In this document: one piece after another, positions 45,919-58,348 of the stretch
Layout: every line of letters starts with the position of its first letter
Numbering within the stretch: the stretch's first letter is position 1
NCBI GenBank assembly: GCA_963971225.1
Contig: OZ020267.1
Location: forward strand, 116,732,891-116,796,890
DNA: 64,000 nucleotides
Direction of reading: 5' to 3'
Source of the DNA: Melieria omissa
Lineage: Eukaryota; Arthropoda; Insecta; Diptera; Ulidiidae
Program-made: the position numbers and the translations under genes
Notes under the pieces: model-generated
The model's database searches: none
What the model was told of the DNA's origin: nothing
The model's input: only the letters and a program-made list of their open reading frames with translations

Positions 45919-46015
45919 ACAAGTGCAACTCGCTGGGATATTCCGTGCACTCATGTCTGCTGCTATATGTTCAAGTTCTTGGCACTTGTCAGCGCAACAT
46001 TTGCTTATTAAATTT
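45919..46015 (+). repeat. Direct repeat, unit 2
   Basis: The second copy of the repeat at 45299-45400. It is preceded by an extra CAACTGACAAGTG stretch. Confidence 0.8.
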
Positions 46016-46375
46016 AGTTTATTTACTTGATTTGTTGCCTTTCAGCTGCAATTCACTTTCCGCACCTCCTTTCCCCTTATGTCTTGTCGCTCTGTTTGAA
46101 TTTTTCTCAACTTTACTGTCCTGCATGCGCCTCACAAATACAAACACCGAATGTGTAAACGTTTGCATATCATAGCAACATTATTAGACCGAGTTGATGC
46201 AGTACAAAGTTCAAAAATTATTGCAAACTTGTGCTGGATGTTACTCATTTCGTGGCGAATACAGATTCCATTTTTATCGCTCTGCGTCGATTAAATTCAT
46301 TCAGAATAACTCTGTAACTTGTGAACTGATTAACAGCTTCGAGGTGCTTACTGTATTTGCTGTTGTGTTAATTGT

Positions 46376-47066
46376 AGAGTCCGACTGATGCCAAATTGTT
46401 TTCCCGATGCCGATGCCGATTAATCGGTCGGAAGAGCGTGAATTGGCCGATTCCGATTCCAAAGCAAAAATAACACGAATGAGTTCAATCAAAACACAAA
46501 CAAATTCAGTTTCATCGTCAACTTAAAAATACGGTTCTTATATTAAAATGTGTACTCTTGAATGGCGTTGGAGCAAGGCGACGCGAGGTACAGGTGTGGT
46601 GGAAAGAAATCAGAAAACAAAATTTGGAAAAAATAAAAGGCCTGTTTAAAAAAATGCTTCCAATTAAAAAAGAAGAATAAGACTGTAAAAATAAATGACC
46701 ATTTTCTGATGCCTATATTAATAGACGAAATGCATATAATTTTCGAGAAAATCTGTGTTTTTAAGAATACCTAGTTTTTATAAAAAACATTTATAGGAAA
46801 CATTTATTAAACAATATCTGAAAATACGTTACTGAAAGAACAAAATAGAGATTCTTATACCCCTTTTTAGTAAAGTATTTTCAGATACTGTTTAATGCGA
46901 TTCAGCTTAAAAAATCAAAAATAAATAAAAACTAAAGCACGAAAATAGGCCGATGTGGTATCGGCCAAAAGCCGAAGCCGATACTTATTTTATTGGCCGA
47001 TGCCGATACCTATTTTATTGGCCGATACTAGCCGATGCCGATGCCGATTAAACGGTCGGACTCTAG
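46376..47066. mobile_element. hAT element with GCCGATGCCGAT arrays
   Basis: A 691-bp element flanked by the 8-bp duplication TTAATTGT (46368-46375 and 47067-47074). The ends are AGAGTCCGAC and, inverted, CTAGAGTCCGAC. The subterminal regions are arrays of GCCGAT: GATGCCGATGCCGATTAATC at the left, and three GGCCGAT-containing units of about 25 bases at the right (about 46967-47040). No transposase relic was read with confidence. Confidence 0.87.
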
Positions 47067-47074
47067 TTAATTGT

Positions 47075-48082
47075 GCTTCGATCAAAACAAATCAATCAGT
47101 AAGTGAGCTAGTCAGTAACTTTGTTTCTACAAAAACATTGCTTCCGAATTGCTAATGTTAAGGTTAATAGTTTTAAATGTAGGACTATGTATGCCTATTA
47201 TGTAAATAATTTGTCTGAAGCAAGTTTAACGCAGATCAAATAACGTTAAAACGGCTGTGTACATCACTGTACACACTGTGCAGTGGAAATCACTGCTGCC
47301 GGTCACCATTCTCTAGCTTGGGTTGCTTTGCTTGACCGCCTGCAATTATTAACTCTGAGTTGCACTCCAGTTTACCGGAATTTTAAGTGAGGCATGTTTT
47401 TGCCTGCCTTTCACGGCTCTTGTCCTCTTCCCCTATGTTCATTTAATATAACCTTAACTACTTTAGCTATAACCACCTAATCAGTTTATTGCCGTTTAAC
47501 TCCTGTAGAATTGTCGCCCAGAATTGCTGCTATTTCGGGTTTCTACAAGTATTCGTTGGCTAGTGGCACAGGCGGCAAAACCAGCTGGAAGCCGGGAAAG
47601 AGGAACAGTAGTCGACTAATACGCTCACACAGTTGTTGGCCAGCTACTGTCGCTATTGTTTCTGTTATTGCCACGTTATTTCCCGACAACTGCTTCAACG
47701 GAGTACAATTAGAGATTCCCCTTCGCCCTGTTTCTGTGTGCATGTATGTCTGCCTGCTTGCCTAGCTGGCTGTCTATTGAGCTGTCCCTATCGATTTTGG
47801 AATTATCTTCGATAACTGCTATAAAGTATCATTTGCATGCTGTGCGCCAGTATCTAACTTCTCACCACTTATCGCTGGCGCGGTGTTGTTGTATAATTAC
47901 ACTGTGCAAGTCGAAAACTCAGACATGGGGGACCTACTGAGCGACTTTCTATACATAGGTATACTGAGTTGAGATCCACCAGCCGTTTGGCTGGATTGGC
48001 TCTAGTTTAAGAGAAATCCGACTTTGAAGTTTGCTCATTTTAGTCGAGTTCGTCGCTTAAGTCTTCGAACGTTTAAATGCTA
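47075..48082. other. Non-coding stretch, no feature recognised
   Basis: A GC-richer block at 47511-47765 is open on both strands but shows no domain. Confidence 0.35.
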
Positions 48083-48586
48083 CAGTAGCGACTCGGTAAA
48101 AGCAACCCTCGATTTGCGCAACTCCTCGATTATCGCAACCACCAAATTTTATACATTATAGACTCAGTAAAAGCAACTGCTGCCGAAAAAACCTCAATAA
48201 TCGCAACTTTTTCTTTGTCTTATTTTCTTTTTGTGGAGCAGAGTGTCAGTTGATGTCCCGTTTCTCTCTCTAGTTTCTTTAAATCAGTAAACTAAATTGT
48301 TATCAAACTGTTTTGTTAATTTAAGCCTTTTTAAGAAATGTTTGGAGTTCTTGTTTCTGTTTGATGTTTCTTAAACACAATGAATGTGATTAGTTTAAGT
48401 TCTTTTTTTTGTAATACAACAAAATATGAATAAAATAATAATAATAATGAATTCTAATGAAACCCTTATAAATCTTTGTGAAATTTACAAATTTTCATAC
48501 AAAAATTTAGACTCGATAATTGCAACAAACTCGGTAGTTGCAACTGCCCCTGTCATTAATCGGTTGCTTTTACCGAGTCGCTACTG
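48083..48586. mobile_element. pogo/Tigger-like MITE
   Basis: A 504-bp element flanked by TA, with termini CAGTAGCGACTCGGTAAAAG and a perfect inverse on the right. Just inside both ends, GCAAC-TCGAT-ATCGCAAC motifs repeat (48100-48210 and 48505-48560). CAG termini plus a TA target fit the pogo/Tigger group. No coding capacity. Confidence 0.88.
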
Positions 48587-48670
48587 TAGTAGGTCCTAAA
48601 TCGTTCCGAATATCGCTTTACTGTCTTCGGCAAATTTGTAGATATTTTAACGACCAACAAATTTGCTTAA

Positions 48671-49189
48671 CCCTTTCGGTTATTCTATGCCATATGGCAT
48701 AGTCTCTTTTCAGTGCCTGTTTTAGGTCAAAAACTTGTGGATACTATATTTTTCAATTTTTGTATTTTTCTCTGAAGATTTTTATACCAAATCATGAAAA
48801 AAATATTTTGATTAGTATACCAAGTAACTTGTAAGGGTTCAGAAAGTGCGCAGTCCTATCGAGCTGCGTATTTTACAAAAAGAGGTCACTTCGTACTTTT
48901 ATTTATTCTATTGCAAAAATCAATTTATTTTATAGGTTTATGTAAGTAATCTAGTAGGTATTTATTGCTTTAGTGAGTGTAAAAAAAGTTAGATCCCAAA
49001 TATAGTTCACTAAGGCTGTACGATTTTTTTAATTTTTTACTATGCCATATTTCATGATGCCCAAAAACCACTTTTTCGAATAATATTTTAAAAAATGACT
49101 TTTGATTATTCATTATGTAGGCTTAAACAGTAATAAAATGGAAAAGAATGACTTTTAAAGTTAAAAACAAAAAAGAAGTACCGAAAGGG
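48671..49189. mobile_element. TTAA-flanked piggyBac-like MITE (family 4)
   Basis: A 519-bp element between TTAA at 48667-48670 and 49190-49193. The termini are CCCTTTCGGT on both sides, inverted. Inside the left end is the perfect 18-bp palindrome CTATGCCATATGGCATAG (48685-48702). Its core, GCCATATGGC, is shared with family 3, so the two are probably related. Confidence 0.9.
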
Positions 49190-49193
49190 TTAA

Positions 49194-51488
49194 GACACCT
49201 ATCCAAAAAAAAAATACATTTAAACTGTGTTTTCGAGAAAAATGTCCCAAAAACCCCACTTTCGTCGAGGCATAAAAACAGTATAGCGAACCCTCGTGAA
49301 AAAAATAAATGAGTATACTTTTATATAGAGAGTTGGCTCCTGCATCTAACAATCTAAAAATTGCCTGGGAAACGCACATAAAAGGCGGTAGTTTGTGAAA
49401 TTCCCTTTAAGAAATATGAAAAATACCTTTCGTTTGATACCACGCACAGTGTTATTATTGTTGTTACCACTATTGTTGTGTCACACTATGGCTATTGGTG
49501 CGGTAGTTTTTGTTGTTGCTGCTTTGCACAACTTGGGTGAGTGATATTGTTGGCTCACAATTAGTAGCTAAAAAGTGAATCACTGCTGCCCACAAGATCA
49601 GATTTACATATTTCAACCGCATTTCTGCCAGTTTCTTTGAATAAGTCTGCTAAATGCCACTTGCTCACAATGTGCACAATTATTACATAATGTCGTCTGT
49701 GAAATGAATACAAAACAGCATTCGTAAAACTTTTCAACCAAATGTCAGATACCAACTGGTGGTGGAAGATATTAAAAATGCGCAGGACGCACTCTTTGAT
49801 TTCCGTGGCTAGATGCGAAGAGCAAGAGTTGGATGTCTTCGGGGTGTCAGGGAGAAAGCCTGACTGACGTCTTTTTTGCCCGTACTCAGCGAAAGGTAAA
49901 AGCTAAAATTCCCTTGTATTTATGTTTACATAAGGAAATTGTAAGGTAAATTGAAATCAAATTAACTTTAAGGCCAAAGTGGAAGAATTATGAAAAACAT
50001 TTGCAATAGACTCGATATGCTATGCGATATGTTGAACCAATCATTCGTTGTCATAGAGCTGAAAGTGCAGATTCTGTTGGGGATATGTGCCACTCTCATT
50101 TAGCATAATTCTTACCAGACTAAATCAAAGGGGCGAAATTGTCAAAACAAGTCCGTAGCTCAACGCAGGCATTTTTTTATTATGCCTACATATTCCGGTT
50201 CTAATTATTTACTTCACATCAGCTTACCACAAGCAAAATTCATGTAGTGCATTTACACAACTTAAAACGGGCACAACGCCAGCAATTAAATATTTCCGCT
50301 TGGCGGCGCGGTGCTTCCTTTATTTGCTAGAAGTTCTAAAGCAGCAAGCTTCACGACCTAGTAAGAGGCCTACACAACAATGAGAACCACAAGGGGAACA
50401 ACAAATTTTCATGACTGGAGCGTAATTATAACTGTTTGTAAAAAAGTCAAATTTCTGTACTAGAACAATCTACCTATTTACATACAAGTCTTATGTACAA
50501 GTTGTATTCTTCACTGTTGGTACCAGGATATATCCACTTCTCACTCTCATAGGTTTGCCATTTTCTGTTGTAAGGGCAACTAAATAATTGTGTTTTTTAC
50601 AAGTGGTCTCAGCCGAGTCAGTATTCAAACCTAGCACCCTTGCTCTTCAACCCACAAATGACGGCCTTTCCGAAACATTTACTATATAATAAAACGAATA
50701 AATATGTTTGTGCAATATGCAGCTGGAAAAACAAAAAGAATGCTTTACAATTTCTTGCTGACACAGAGGTGACCCATTGTATGCGAAGGTGGTTTTGTCT
50801 TTTTAATGGCAGTCTCTGCTAGTGTAGTGTGCGTATGTGTGGCTATGTGTAGCACATAGCATTTCATTTGGGGACTCCACACAGAACTTTTGAATGTAAT
50901 ACCATTCGAAATCATATTTGCAACCGGCGGCGGCCAAAGCACGAGGCTTATTTGGCAAATGCCTAGGGCAGACAAATATTTATTGTCTTTGGGTTGCATT
51001 CATATAAATGTTCCCACATGTTCATTTTAATTTTGAATATCCATCAATTTGTATACAAAAATTGATTTTAGACATATCACATGTGATTGATTATTTTCAT
51101 AAATATTTAAATACAAAAATTTAGAGGGCGGCACTCTGGCTATTTGCCTCGGGCGCCATATAAGCTTTGTTTGCCACTCACAATTTTTTCAATAACCAGA
51201 TATTTGCGTACTGTGCCACTGTTTTGTACGTACTAATATTATCATATTTCAACGTTTCTTTCAAACATTTATCACTTGTATTAACAATCTAACTATAACA
51301 CATCTTCCAAAAAAGGATGTACATCAAAGAATTATGATAATACTTGTGAAGCACAATTCTTTAGAAGTTAATCTATCCGGTCAATTTCCACATTGCTTGA
51401 GATACAAATATTTCATTCAAAATAAATATTGACTCTCATTAAACATTTTAGCAATAAAATATAAAAAATATCAAAAACATAATTTCAG
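49194..51488. other. Non-coding stretch, no feature recognised
   Basis: No domain, inverted termini or tandem array was found between the two TTAA elements. Confidence 0.4.
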
Positions 51489-51492
51489 TTAA

Positions 51493-52448
51493 GAGTTATA
51501 GCTCATTCTATTTTGTACGATATATCGTACAATGGTCCGCAAAGGAGTAAAAATGCATGCAATTTTGTTTTCATATTTTAAGTTTTATGAACAATTCATT
51601 GATCTTTATTTATAGAAAATATAAATTATGACAGCAAAAAATCAAAACGTGATTTCATTGTGATCGATAAATATATATAAATTATATATATAAACAATTG
51701 ATTCTCATTTATTCGGCCTTATATAACCGTTGTTGTTAAGCCCTTTTCCTCTCAATAAAACACAAAATAAGTTGAAATTCATATAGTTTTACAGAAAGGC
51801 ACTGAATATAGCCCATTCTTATTATGGTAGTGGGAGTGGCAAGTACGCATGTCTAACCTTACATAACCTGTGTCTGCCCTGTAAAACAGAAACTCGTCTA
51901 GTAATTCTTACTTTTAATCAAAAATTGCGGAATAGTCGAATTTTATTAGTGGCTTACAGATGGGCGTGGCAGGCAAGCAAACGCAAAAAATCTGTTACCA
52001 AACCCATAGCTTTAAAAAAATTCAAACATAACTTGCAATCGTTGCTTTCCATTTATACGATATATCGTACAAAGCTTTGCAACCCTTGTGTTCATTTGTA
52101 CGATATATCGTACAAGTTTTTTAAAGGCTCAGGAAAAATATTTAAACGCAAAAAGTGTTAAATTTAATAAGTTTGTCAAATCAACTGAGATTTAAACTTG
52201 GAAATTTAAAAATATTTAAAAATTCCTACGCAGAAGCACCGGTTTTTCAAATTCTTGCAAAAAGCCGCTTACAAAATGCACTCATACTGTGTAGCCACGG
52301 CTATAACGATATATTTTTAAACAGAATGATACAACACAGTCTACTAAATACGAATTAAAAAATGCCATTCCATAAAAAATGCATTCGCTGTCAAATAAAA
52401 AATCTTGGAAAACATTGGACAATATATCGTACAAATTTCCGGAAAGGG
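51493..52448 (+). mobile_element. TTAA-flanked piggyBac-like element (family 5), possible coding relic
   Basis: Bounded by TTAA at 51489-51492 and 52449-52452. The right end, inverted, reads CCCTTTCCGG. The left end is degenerate. The palindrome TTGTACGATATATCGTACAA occurs perfectly at 51513-51532 and 52096-52115, in shorter form at 52056-52069, and decayed at about 52416-52434 near the right end. A plus-strand frame from about 51790 to 52161 is open for some 120 codons. It includes NSRILLVAYR and KPIALKKFKHNLQSLL, which could be the tail of a piggyBac transposase, but this is weak. Confidence 0.6.
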
Positions 52449-52736
52449 TTAATTGTTTCTTTCACATAAAGGTGTTAAGCACACAAATTGGAGGAAGTAG
52501 AAACTTTACAATGTACATCTTTAGAGTCCAATACCATTTGAAACCATATTTTATTCCAAAAACACTGTATTTGTGGGATTTGAACACCTCTCCCCTTTGT
52601 GCGCCACTGGGTAGTAGAGTGGTGCCAAAAACCGCTCTTTATTCGATATTCTTCGCATGCAGTTTGAAGAATGAGCCTATATACATAAAGTGGCCAATTG
52701 TTTTTAACTAGTTAACTAGTTAACTAGTTTAAACTA

Positions 52737-53214
52737 GGTTTTTTGTTTTTTAATATTCGGCGGAAACCGAACCTTTCACGTTGAAATAAAAATCACCACA
52801 TCAAGCATCAAAATCACAATTTTTCAACAAACGAATTTAACTGTAAGTAAATAAAGAACAAACATAACATAAATAAACAAATACTTATTAATAAAAACAA
52901 TTCATTCATATTTTTAAAACACAAACATAAAAAATCACCCGTTCGTACCTTACTCGCTAATATTCAAAATTAAATAATTTTATATTATATTCTTAAAACA
53001 GAAGTTTACATTGGTGGCATCTAAATTCTCCTTCTCATCCTTTCACTATATACCTGCTCGGCTGCACTAAATATCTGCTCACTCGCTGCAAAATAAACTG
53101 TAAAAAATATTCTAGAAAGTTTCGGTTTCGGCCGTTCGGGCATTTTTTGGCCGAAACAGTAACCGAAACACTTATTTGGGCCGAAACCGAAACCGAATAT
53201 TCAGTCGGACACTA
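52737..53214 (-). mobile_element. hAT MITE with GGCCGAAACCGAA arrays, copy 2 (inverted)
   Basis: The inverse of the 40012-40492 family. The right edge, inverted, starts AGTGTCCGACTGAATATTCG. The GGCCGAAACCGAAAC arrays and the relic SEQIFSAAEQVYSERMRRR (minus strand) are present. The left terminus is eroded or truncated and abuts a small ACTAGTTA tandem repeat (about 52708-52734). Confidence 0.8.
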
Positions 53215-54316
53215 TTTATAACATACTTAGAAACGACGAGTGAAAACATATATGTTGTCTGAGTATACTCATATATATGTGTACATGAGTATACTCAATT
53301 GAACAATTATGGGTACGCACATACACACCGACAAGTGTGCAAAGCAGTTTCATGTATAAATGTCTGCCACTAAAATTATGAAAGCGTTAAAGAATAAGTG
53401 AATGAGTGCTGACAAATTAGTGTTTGTTATTAAGCATTTTCGTAAATAATTTGGCAACATGGAGAGTTGCAGGTTGCATAGTAACCGTGTGTGGGAAACA
53501 GTGGCAATGCATGAACCGAGCGAATAACACTAGATGCAGCCGTTGAAAAAATAACGGATTGACGACCTAACTCATGCTGCATGCTTACCTGGCACTAGAG
53601 GCGACCTGTTGTTTTTGCTATTAGCAGTGAGTTATTGCCTGTGCTGCTGCGACAGAGCCGCTGCAAGTACAACTGCCACTCGCGTTACTGCAATTGCTGT
53701 TTGTCGTTGGAAAGATGGATGAGCATGTCAATTATTTGTCGACAGCGTGGTTGTAATGTCAACCCGCAATGCCGCAGCCTTCGCATCGATTAAAGCATCC
53801 TTCTAAATGTACTCACGCTAGCAATAATAACTACTCATATTAGCCGCAGCCATTAGTAAATTACAAAAAATACAAATTCTAGTTCATTATTTTAGTTGTG
53901 GCCTATGTAATACTAATTACAATATGTACTTTTATGTCAATTGAAAATAAACGAACAACTAAAGCGGGGCCATGGAGAGCATTCAATTGGTATATAAATT
54001 GCTTCAACTAGATTCAAGCAGATCCTCTAAACGATTACATCCAAGCAAAAATAATAATAATAAAAAGGAAATAATTATGCTAACAATCCAAACGTGCTTC
54101 CAGTGTAATTTCTGCTACCCATATGAAAGCAGGAAGCAGCCAACCTTCTGATGTATTATCTACTTTGTTTATGGCTTCAGTATTAATTTGTCAAAAGTAA
54201 AGCGCAGACGATTTTAATGCTGCGAATTGGCATTGAAGAAAACCACATAGCTGAACTGCTCACCCAACAACCATAAATAAAGTTTACACACATATACATA
54301 TGTATGCATACCATAC
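53215..54316. other. Non-coding stretch, no feature recognised
   Basis: GAGTATACTC occurs twice near 53262-53296 as an inverted pair, but no TTAA boundaries are near, so I do not call an element. No gene is visible. Confidence 0.4.
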
Positions 54317-54511
54317 ATGCATACTAGGCATCGCAATCCCGGGATCCCGGGATCCCGGACTTTTTCCAGTCCCGAAAATCCCGGGATTCAAATTCTTTTA
54401 TCCCGGGATTTTCGGGATTGCAAAAGATGCTTCAAAGTTCAAATGAAATAAATTTTAAGGCACAAAAACCCAATTCCTTATTTGAGGGAGAAGGGAGGGG
54501 ATAGAGTGCGT

Positions 54512-54690
54512 CTTTTGCAAAAGGCTTATGATTATTTACTAAGCATTCAACCAACAAGTGTTGAATCTGAAGGATGTTTCTCTTCAGCTGGGTTCATTTG
54601 AAATAAATTTCGCTCTAGATAAGAGAACAAAACACTTAATGCCTTTGTATTTTTAAGATCTCAGTTTTTAGTTAATCAAAACGCTTAACT
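54512..54690 (+). pseudogene. hAT transposase C-terminal relic
   Basis: Reads LLQKAYDYLLSIQPTSVESE and then GCFSSAGFI, stop, NKFRSR, stop, ENKTLNAFVFLRSQFL. This is the hAT dimerisation domain (LSIPATS-SER-FS-AG-I-NK-RS-L, then the ALVFL-S tail), with two stops. It confirms the class of the surrounding element. The rest of the transposase is absent. Confidence 0.85.
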
Positions 54691-54887
54691 TTTTTATCGA
54701 AATAATCGAAGTAAAACTAAAAGCACAAACAAATTAACTATTTTATTTTTTTTATCAAATATGCATATATATGCACTTTATGATACATCGGTTGCAAAGT
54801 AATAAGTTATGTTTAAGTGTCATTTTTGGATAAAACAAAATGCTATGAAACTGAAGTTAAATGTCAAATGAAAAACTTTTAAGTTAA

Positions 54888-55233
54888 CTCTTCAATTCCC
54901 AGTGTCACCTGTAGGTGACAGATGCTTAATATTTGTTTTCCTACCACATAGGTTTTTATTTTAAAATTCTAACACTTGTATAGCAAAGTCAATTAGTAGT
55001 ACTTGTTTATTTAATTTTCCTACCAACACTAGCGATACGTCATATGTAAAATTTATTCATTTGTTTCACGCGTAATTAAAGCAGTGCGAGTTTGTGTGGT
55101 TTCTTTCAATATAAAAATGAGGGTAGTTTAAACATTTTTTGTGTATTTTTTTGTCTTATCCAAACGTATCTAAGCTCTTTTATTTAAAAAGAAAATTTTC
55201 TTTTTCACTATTTTGGACATGGGAATTGAAGGG
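54888..55233. mobile_element. TTAA-flanked piggyBac-like MITE (family 6)
   Basis: A 346-bp element between TTAA at 54884-54887 and 55234-55237. The termini are CTCTTCAATTCCCA and, inverted, CCCTTCAATTCCCA. Inside the left end is the palindrome TGTCACCT-GT-AGGTGACA (54903-54920). It is nested in the hAT element 54325-55470, so it is younger than that insertion. Confidence 0.9.
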
Positions 55234-55478
55234 TTAAACAAAATGTGATTAAATTCAAGATAAAAAATCTTGAAACTACCCAAATGTGATTAAAATGTGT
55301 CCATTTTTATGATAAATATATTATAAACAAGTATTTATGCAATTCGGGAAAATTGTTTTATTAAACAATTTTTTATATGAATCCCGGGATTTAATCCCGG
55401 GATCCCGGGATTTGACTTTTCAATCCCGAAAATCCCGGGATCGCAAAATGGCAAAAAATTGCGATCCCTAATGCATAC

Positions 55479-57616
55479 ATAAATATAAGGGTTTTAATCA
55501 AAACTTGATATCAATTCTTAGCTTTCAAACGCCATTTAAACCTTGAAGAATTGTCGTACGTTTTAATTATTGTAAGAGATTTTCCTCAAATTTAAATCTC
55601 CATAAACAAACTCAATCTTCATAAGTAATTTTCTTAGCCGACAATTTAATGCGGGCTTTCTAGTCATCGATGTCACACTGCATTTGGGATTTTAAGAAAT
55701 GCCTCAATTTGCAGAAATGTCGAAAAATATTTGCTTCGTCTTCGCAAGTTGCAAATTGGCCACACAAGTTAAGGAAGCAATTAACCAAATTGGCTGCCAA
55801 TGCGGTTAGTTAGCAGTAGAAAAAGCAAATAATTCGCTTAGCAGTATCTTCGGTAAAAGTTTCCAAAATTACACGCATATGTATGTATAGGGTAGGGAAC
55901 TTGGTATACAGTAACAGTACGGCTCTCTGCTCGTTTACTCGAATTTATGCATCTGTTACAACATTGGGTTTGTAACTGTAGGCCAATTATCAGAACATAT
56001 AATTAAACTTAACGAAACTACAATTGCTACTAATAACTAAATGTGGCATCACAACAAGCTTCCGAAGAAAAAACTTGGCATTCATCAAGACAAAATTGCA
56101 AATAAATTTGGTACAATGCGCACTATTGCAACACGCTTCTCATCGAATTTTCATTTTAAAATAGGTAACTGGGTAAGTATGCAATCAGGGTTAATTGTAC
56201 ATTTTATACAAAATTCATCAAAAGCATAAAGTTGTCGATGACACACATAGCGCTCGAAAGCGGCTGAGATGCGTTACGAAAACACCCTAACTTCTTCTCT
56301 AATGTGCGCTCGTGTGTGTAAATTCAAATTCCAAACAGTCTGGCGATCGATATTGATTCCTGACGTCTGAAATCATAAAGTAAACATTTTTTGAAGAATT
56401 TTTTTTTTTAATTAGAGTCCCACGCACGTATTGCAAAAGCCAGTGTGCTTCTAAAATGTTAATGAGCGCTTTACTTATACAGCCATCTCGTTTTCCACTC
56501 GACATCATGGCTAGTACCGCCAACCACATCTAAACACATTGTAAGTATTTTTAATGTGTTTGCCTGCGAAACAAGGCAAAAGTTACGCGCTCCCTTGTTG
56601 TCGCTATTGACCTGTCAACCCTGCGGCCCCGTAGCCATCAAATAGTTAAACTACAGTAGCCATCAAAACGCATTTTCGTTTTTCGTAGTGCTGCATGTTG
56701 TTTTTGGTGTTGCTGTTACTGTCGCTGTTGCGACTGCCATGATGAGCTTTGCTAAAAACCCATTTAACTGTATTGAATTTGTGCCACTAGCAGCTGCAGC
56801 AAACACAAAAACGAAAATTGAAGGATCTCAATTACAGCCAAAGCTGCACCTCCCAACGGCCACCCTGCCGCCGGTCGTCGTGGAAATTCATTGCGATAAC
56901 TTTAATTAAATTTGCAAGCTTAACGCTACACCACAGTGTGGGCGCGTTGAACTCCGGCTCGCATTAAGAGCAGAATGGGCCGCAATTATTCGCAAAGTCA
57001 GCCAGTGAAGCGCATAAAATTAGCTTGTTGCCCATTACGCAGCACAAGTGACAAAGTGAGTGCTGCGTAAAGCGACAAGGAAAGACTGTCACACACATGT
57101 ACACAGATGAGAGCAGATTTTTCAATTTTCACTGCGAATGTCCTCCGGTTTTTTACTCTTCAACTCTTTCATGCCAATTCCACTAAAATCTTATACAAGT
57201 GCGACTGGTGGTAGCGTGAATCATTAGTATTAGTGAGTTGCCACCGAATTAAAAATCACTACAACTCAAACGCACTCGTGACTTATACAAAAACCAAACT
57301 GGCAGTGAATGCAAAGACAAAGGCAGCAATATATGTATGTACCATACGAGTACATGTGCATATATGTATGTATGTGAAAAATTGAATACCTTAAATACCG
57401 GTATTATATGTAAAACAATTAAGTTAAATCAAGTTCGCAATCATTTGACAAAGTACAGCGCGCACGTAATCGTATTCTGCAAAGTTGTGCCAGCAATTCT
57501 TCTGCGCTTTCTTTACAAAATTTCTGTTACAAAAGTGTGGCTATTTCTGTAGTTTTTAATTTTAATACTAATTCCCCTACAAACATTTTTTTAACTGCCC
57601 TGTATGCATATATAAA
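55479..57616. other. Non-coding stretch, no feature recognised
   Basis: Scattered frames up to about 75 codons carry no domain. TATG/CATA microsatellite fragments lie near 57330-57375. Confidence 0.4.
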
Positions 57617-57620
57617 TTAA

Positions 57621-58206
57621 GGGGATCCGGTGGTCTAGAGCACGAAAATTTCACCTGTTTTCACGGTTTTTTTTTGCCATTAAAAATTTAAAAAACGATG
57701 TTTCAACTTTTTGGGCTTATTACTACGTTTATTGAGCATACAAAACATTTTTGTTTGCATTTTAAAAACAATATTTTTTATTATAAAAATGCTGCTAAAG
57801 ATGACCCTCTCGAAAAATCGGACCCGGATGGCGTACGTGATTTCGAGACTTCTACTCATCTGAAACACAAAATTCAAGAAAACTCTTAATCAGAAAGAGT
57901 GCAGTTATGGTCGGAACAAATCGAAAAAATTAAAAATTGACAAAATGACGCGCTTTTGAAAAAAAGTTCGTAAAATCGGGTCTTTTTTCACTAGTTTTTT
58001 AGTGTAAACAATAAGAAATTATTTAAATAAAATTATGATTCTAGTTCCGACAATAGTCATACATGTTGTGAACAACATATCCAAATTGATCAAGTGATTC
58101 GGTTAAATAGTTTTTTGTTTTCATCCGCGGCGTGCCGAAAAAAGTCGTTTCGAGATAAATGAGTTTAAAGTTTGAATTTTTTGAAATTTCTAGACCACCG
58201 GGTCCC
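57621..58206. mobile_element. TTAA-flanked element with GGGGATCCGG ends (Kolobok-like?)
   Basis: A 586-bp element between TTAA at 57617-57620 and 58207-58210. The inverted termini are GGGGATCCGGTGGTCTAGA and GGGGACCCGGTGGTCTAGA. Termini starting GGG rather than CCY argue against piggyBac and suggest Kolobok or a relative. A second right terminus (AGACCACCGGGTCCCC then TTAA) lies at 58329-58348, so about 140 bases of a second copy or a tandem end follow. No coding sequence. Confidence 0.75.
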
Positions 58207-58210
58207 CTTA

Positions 58211-58348
58211 ATGGGCTGTAGAAGCTATAATATTGGGAATTTCCGCATGAAAAGTTCACTCTTACATTCTTAAGATACTATACTTTCGAAATATCAAAAA
58301 AACAAAAAATCGATTTTTTGAAGTTTCTAGACCACCGGGTCCCCTTAA
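58211..58348. repeat. Extra right terminus of the GGGGATCCGG element
   Basis: Ends in TTTCTAGACCACCGGGTCCC and TTAA, identical to the end at 58190-58210. The preceding sequence is only loosely similar to the first copy. A truncated second insertion or an end duplication would explain it. Confidence 0.7.

Larger units (their letters stand above)
54325..55470 (+). mobile_element. hAT element with CCCGGGATT arrays, copy 1
   Basis: Flanked by a perfect 8-bp duplication ATGCATAC (54317-54324 and 55471-55478). The ends are TAGGCATCGCAATCCCGGG and, inverted, TAGGGATCGCAATTTTT. Both subterminal regions are dense with CCCGGGAT and CCCGAAAATCCCGGG. A hAT dimerisation-domain relic lies at 54512-54690. 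A TTAA element (54888-55233) is inserted in it. A second copy, inverted, is at 60130-61537. Confidence 0.92.

Noticed and set aside
53262..53296. Inverted GAGTATACTC pair similar to the palindrome of the 4179-4377 family
   Set aside because: No TTAA boundaries or CCCTTT termini nearby. It lies in TATA-type simple sequence.
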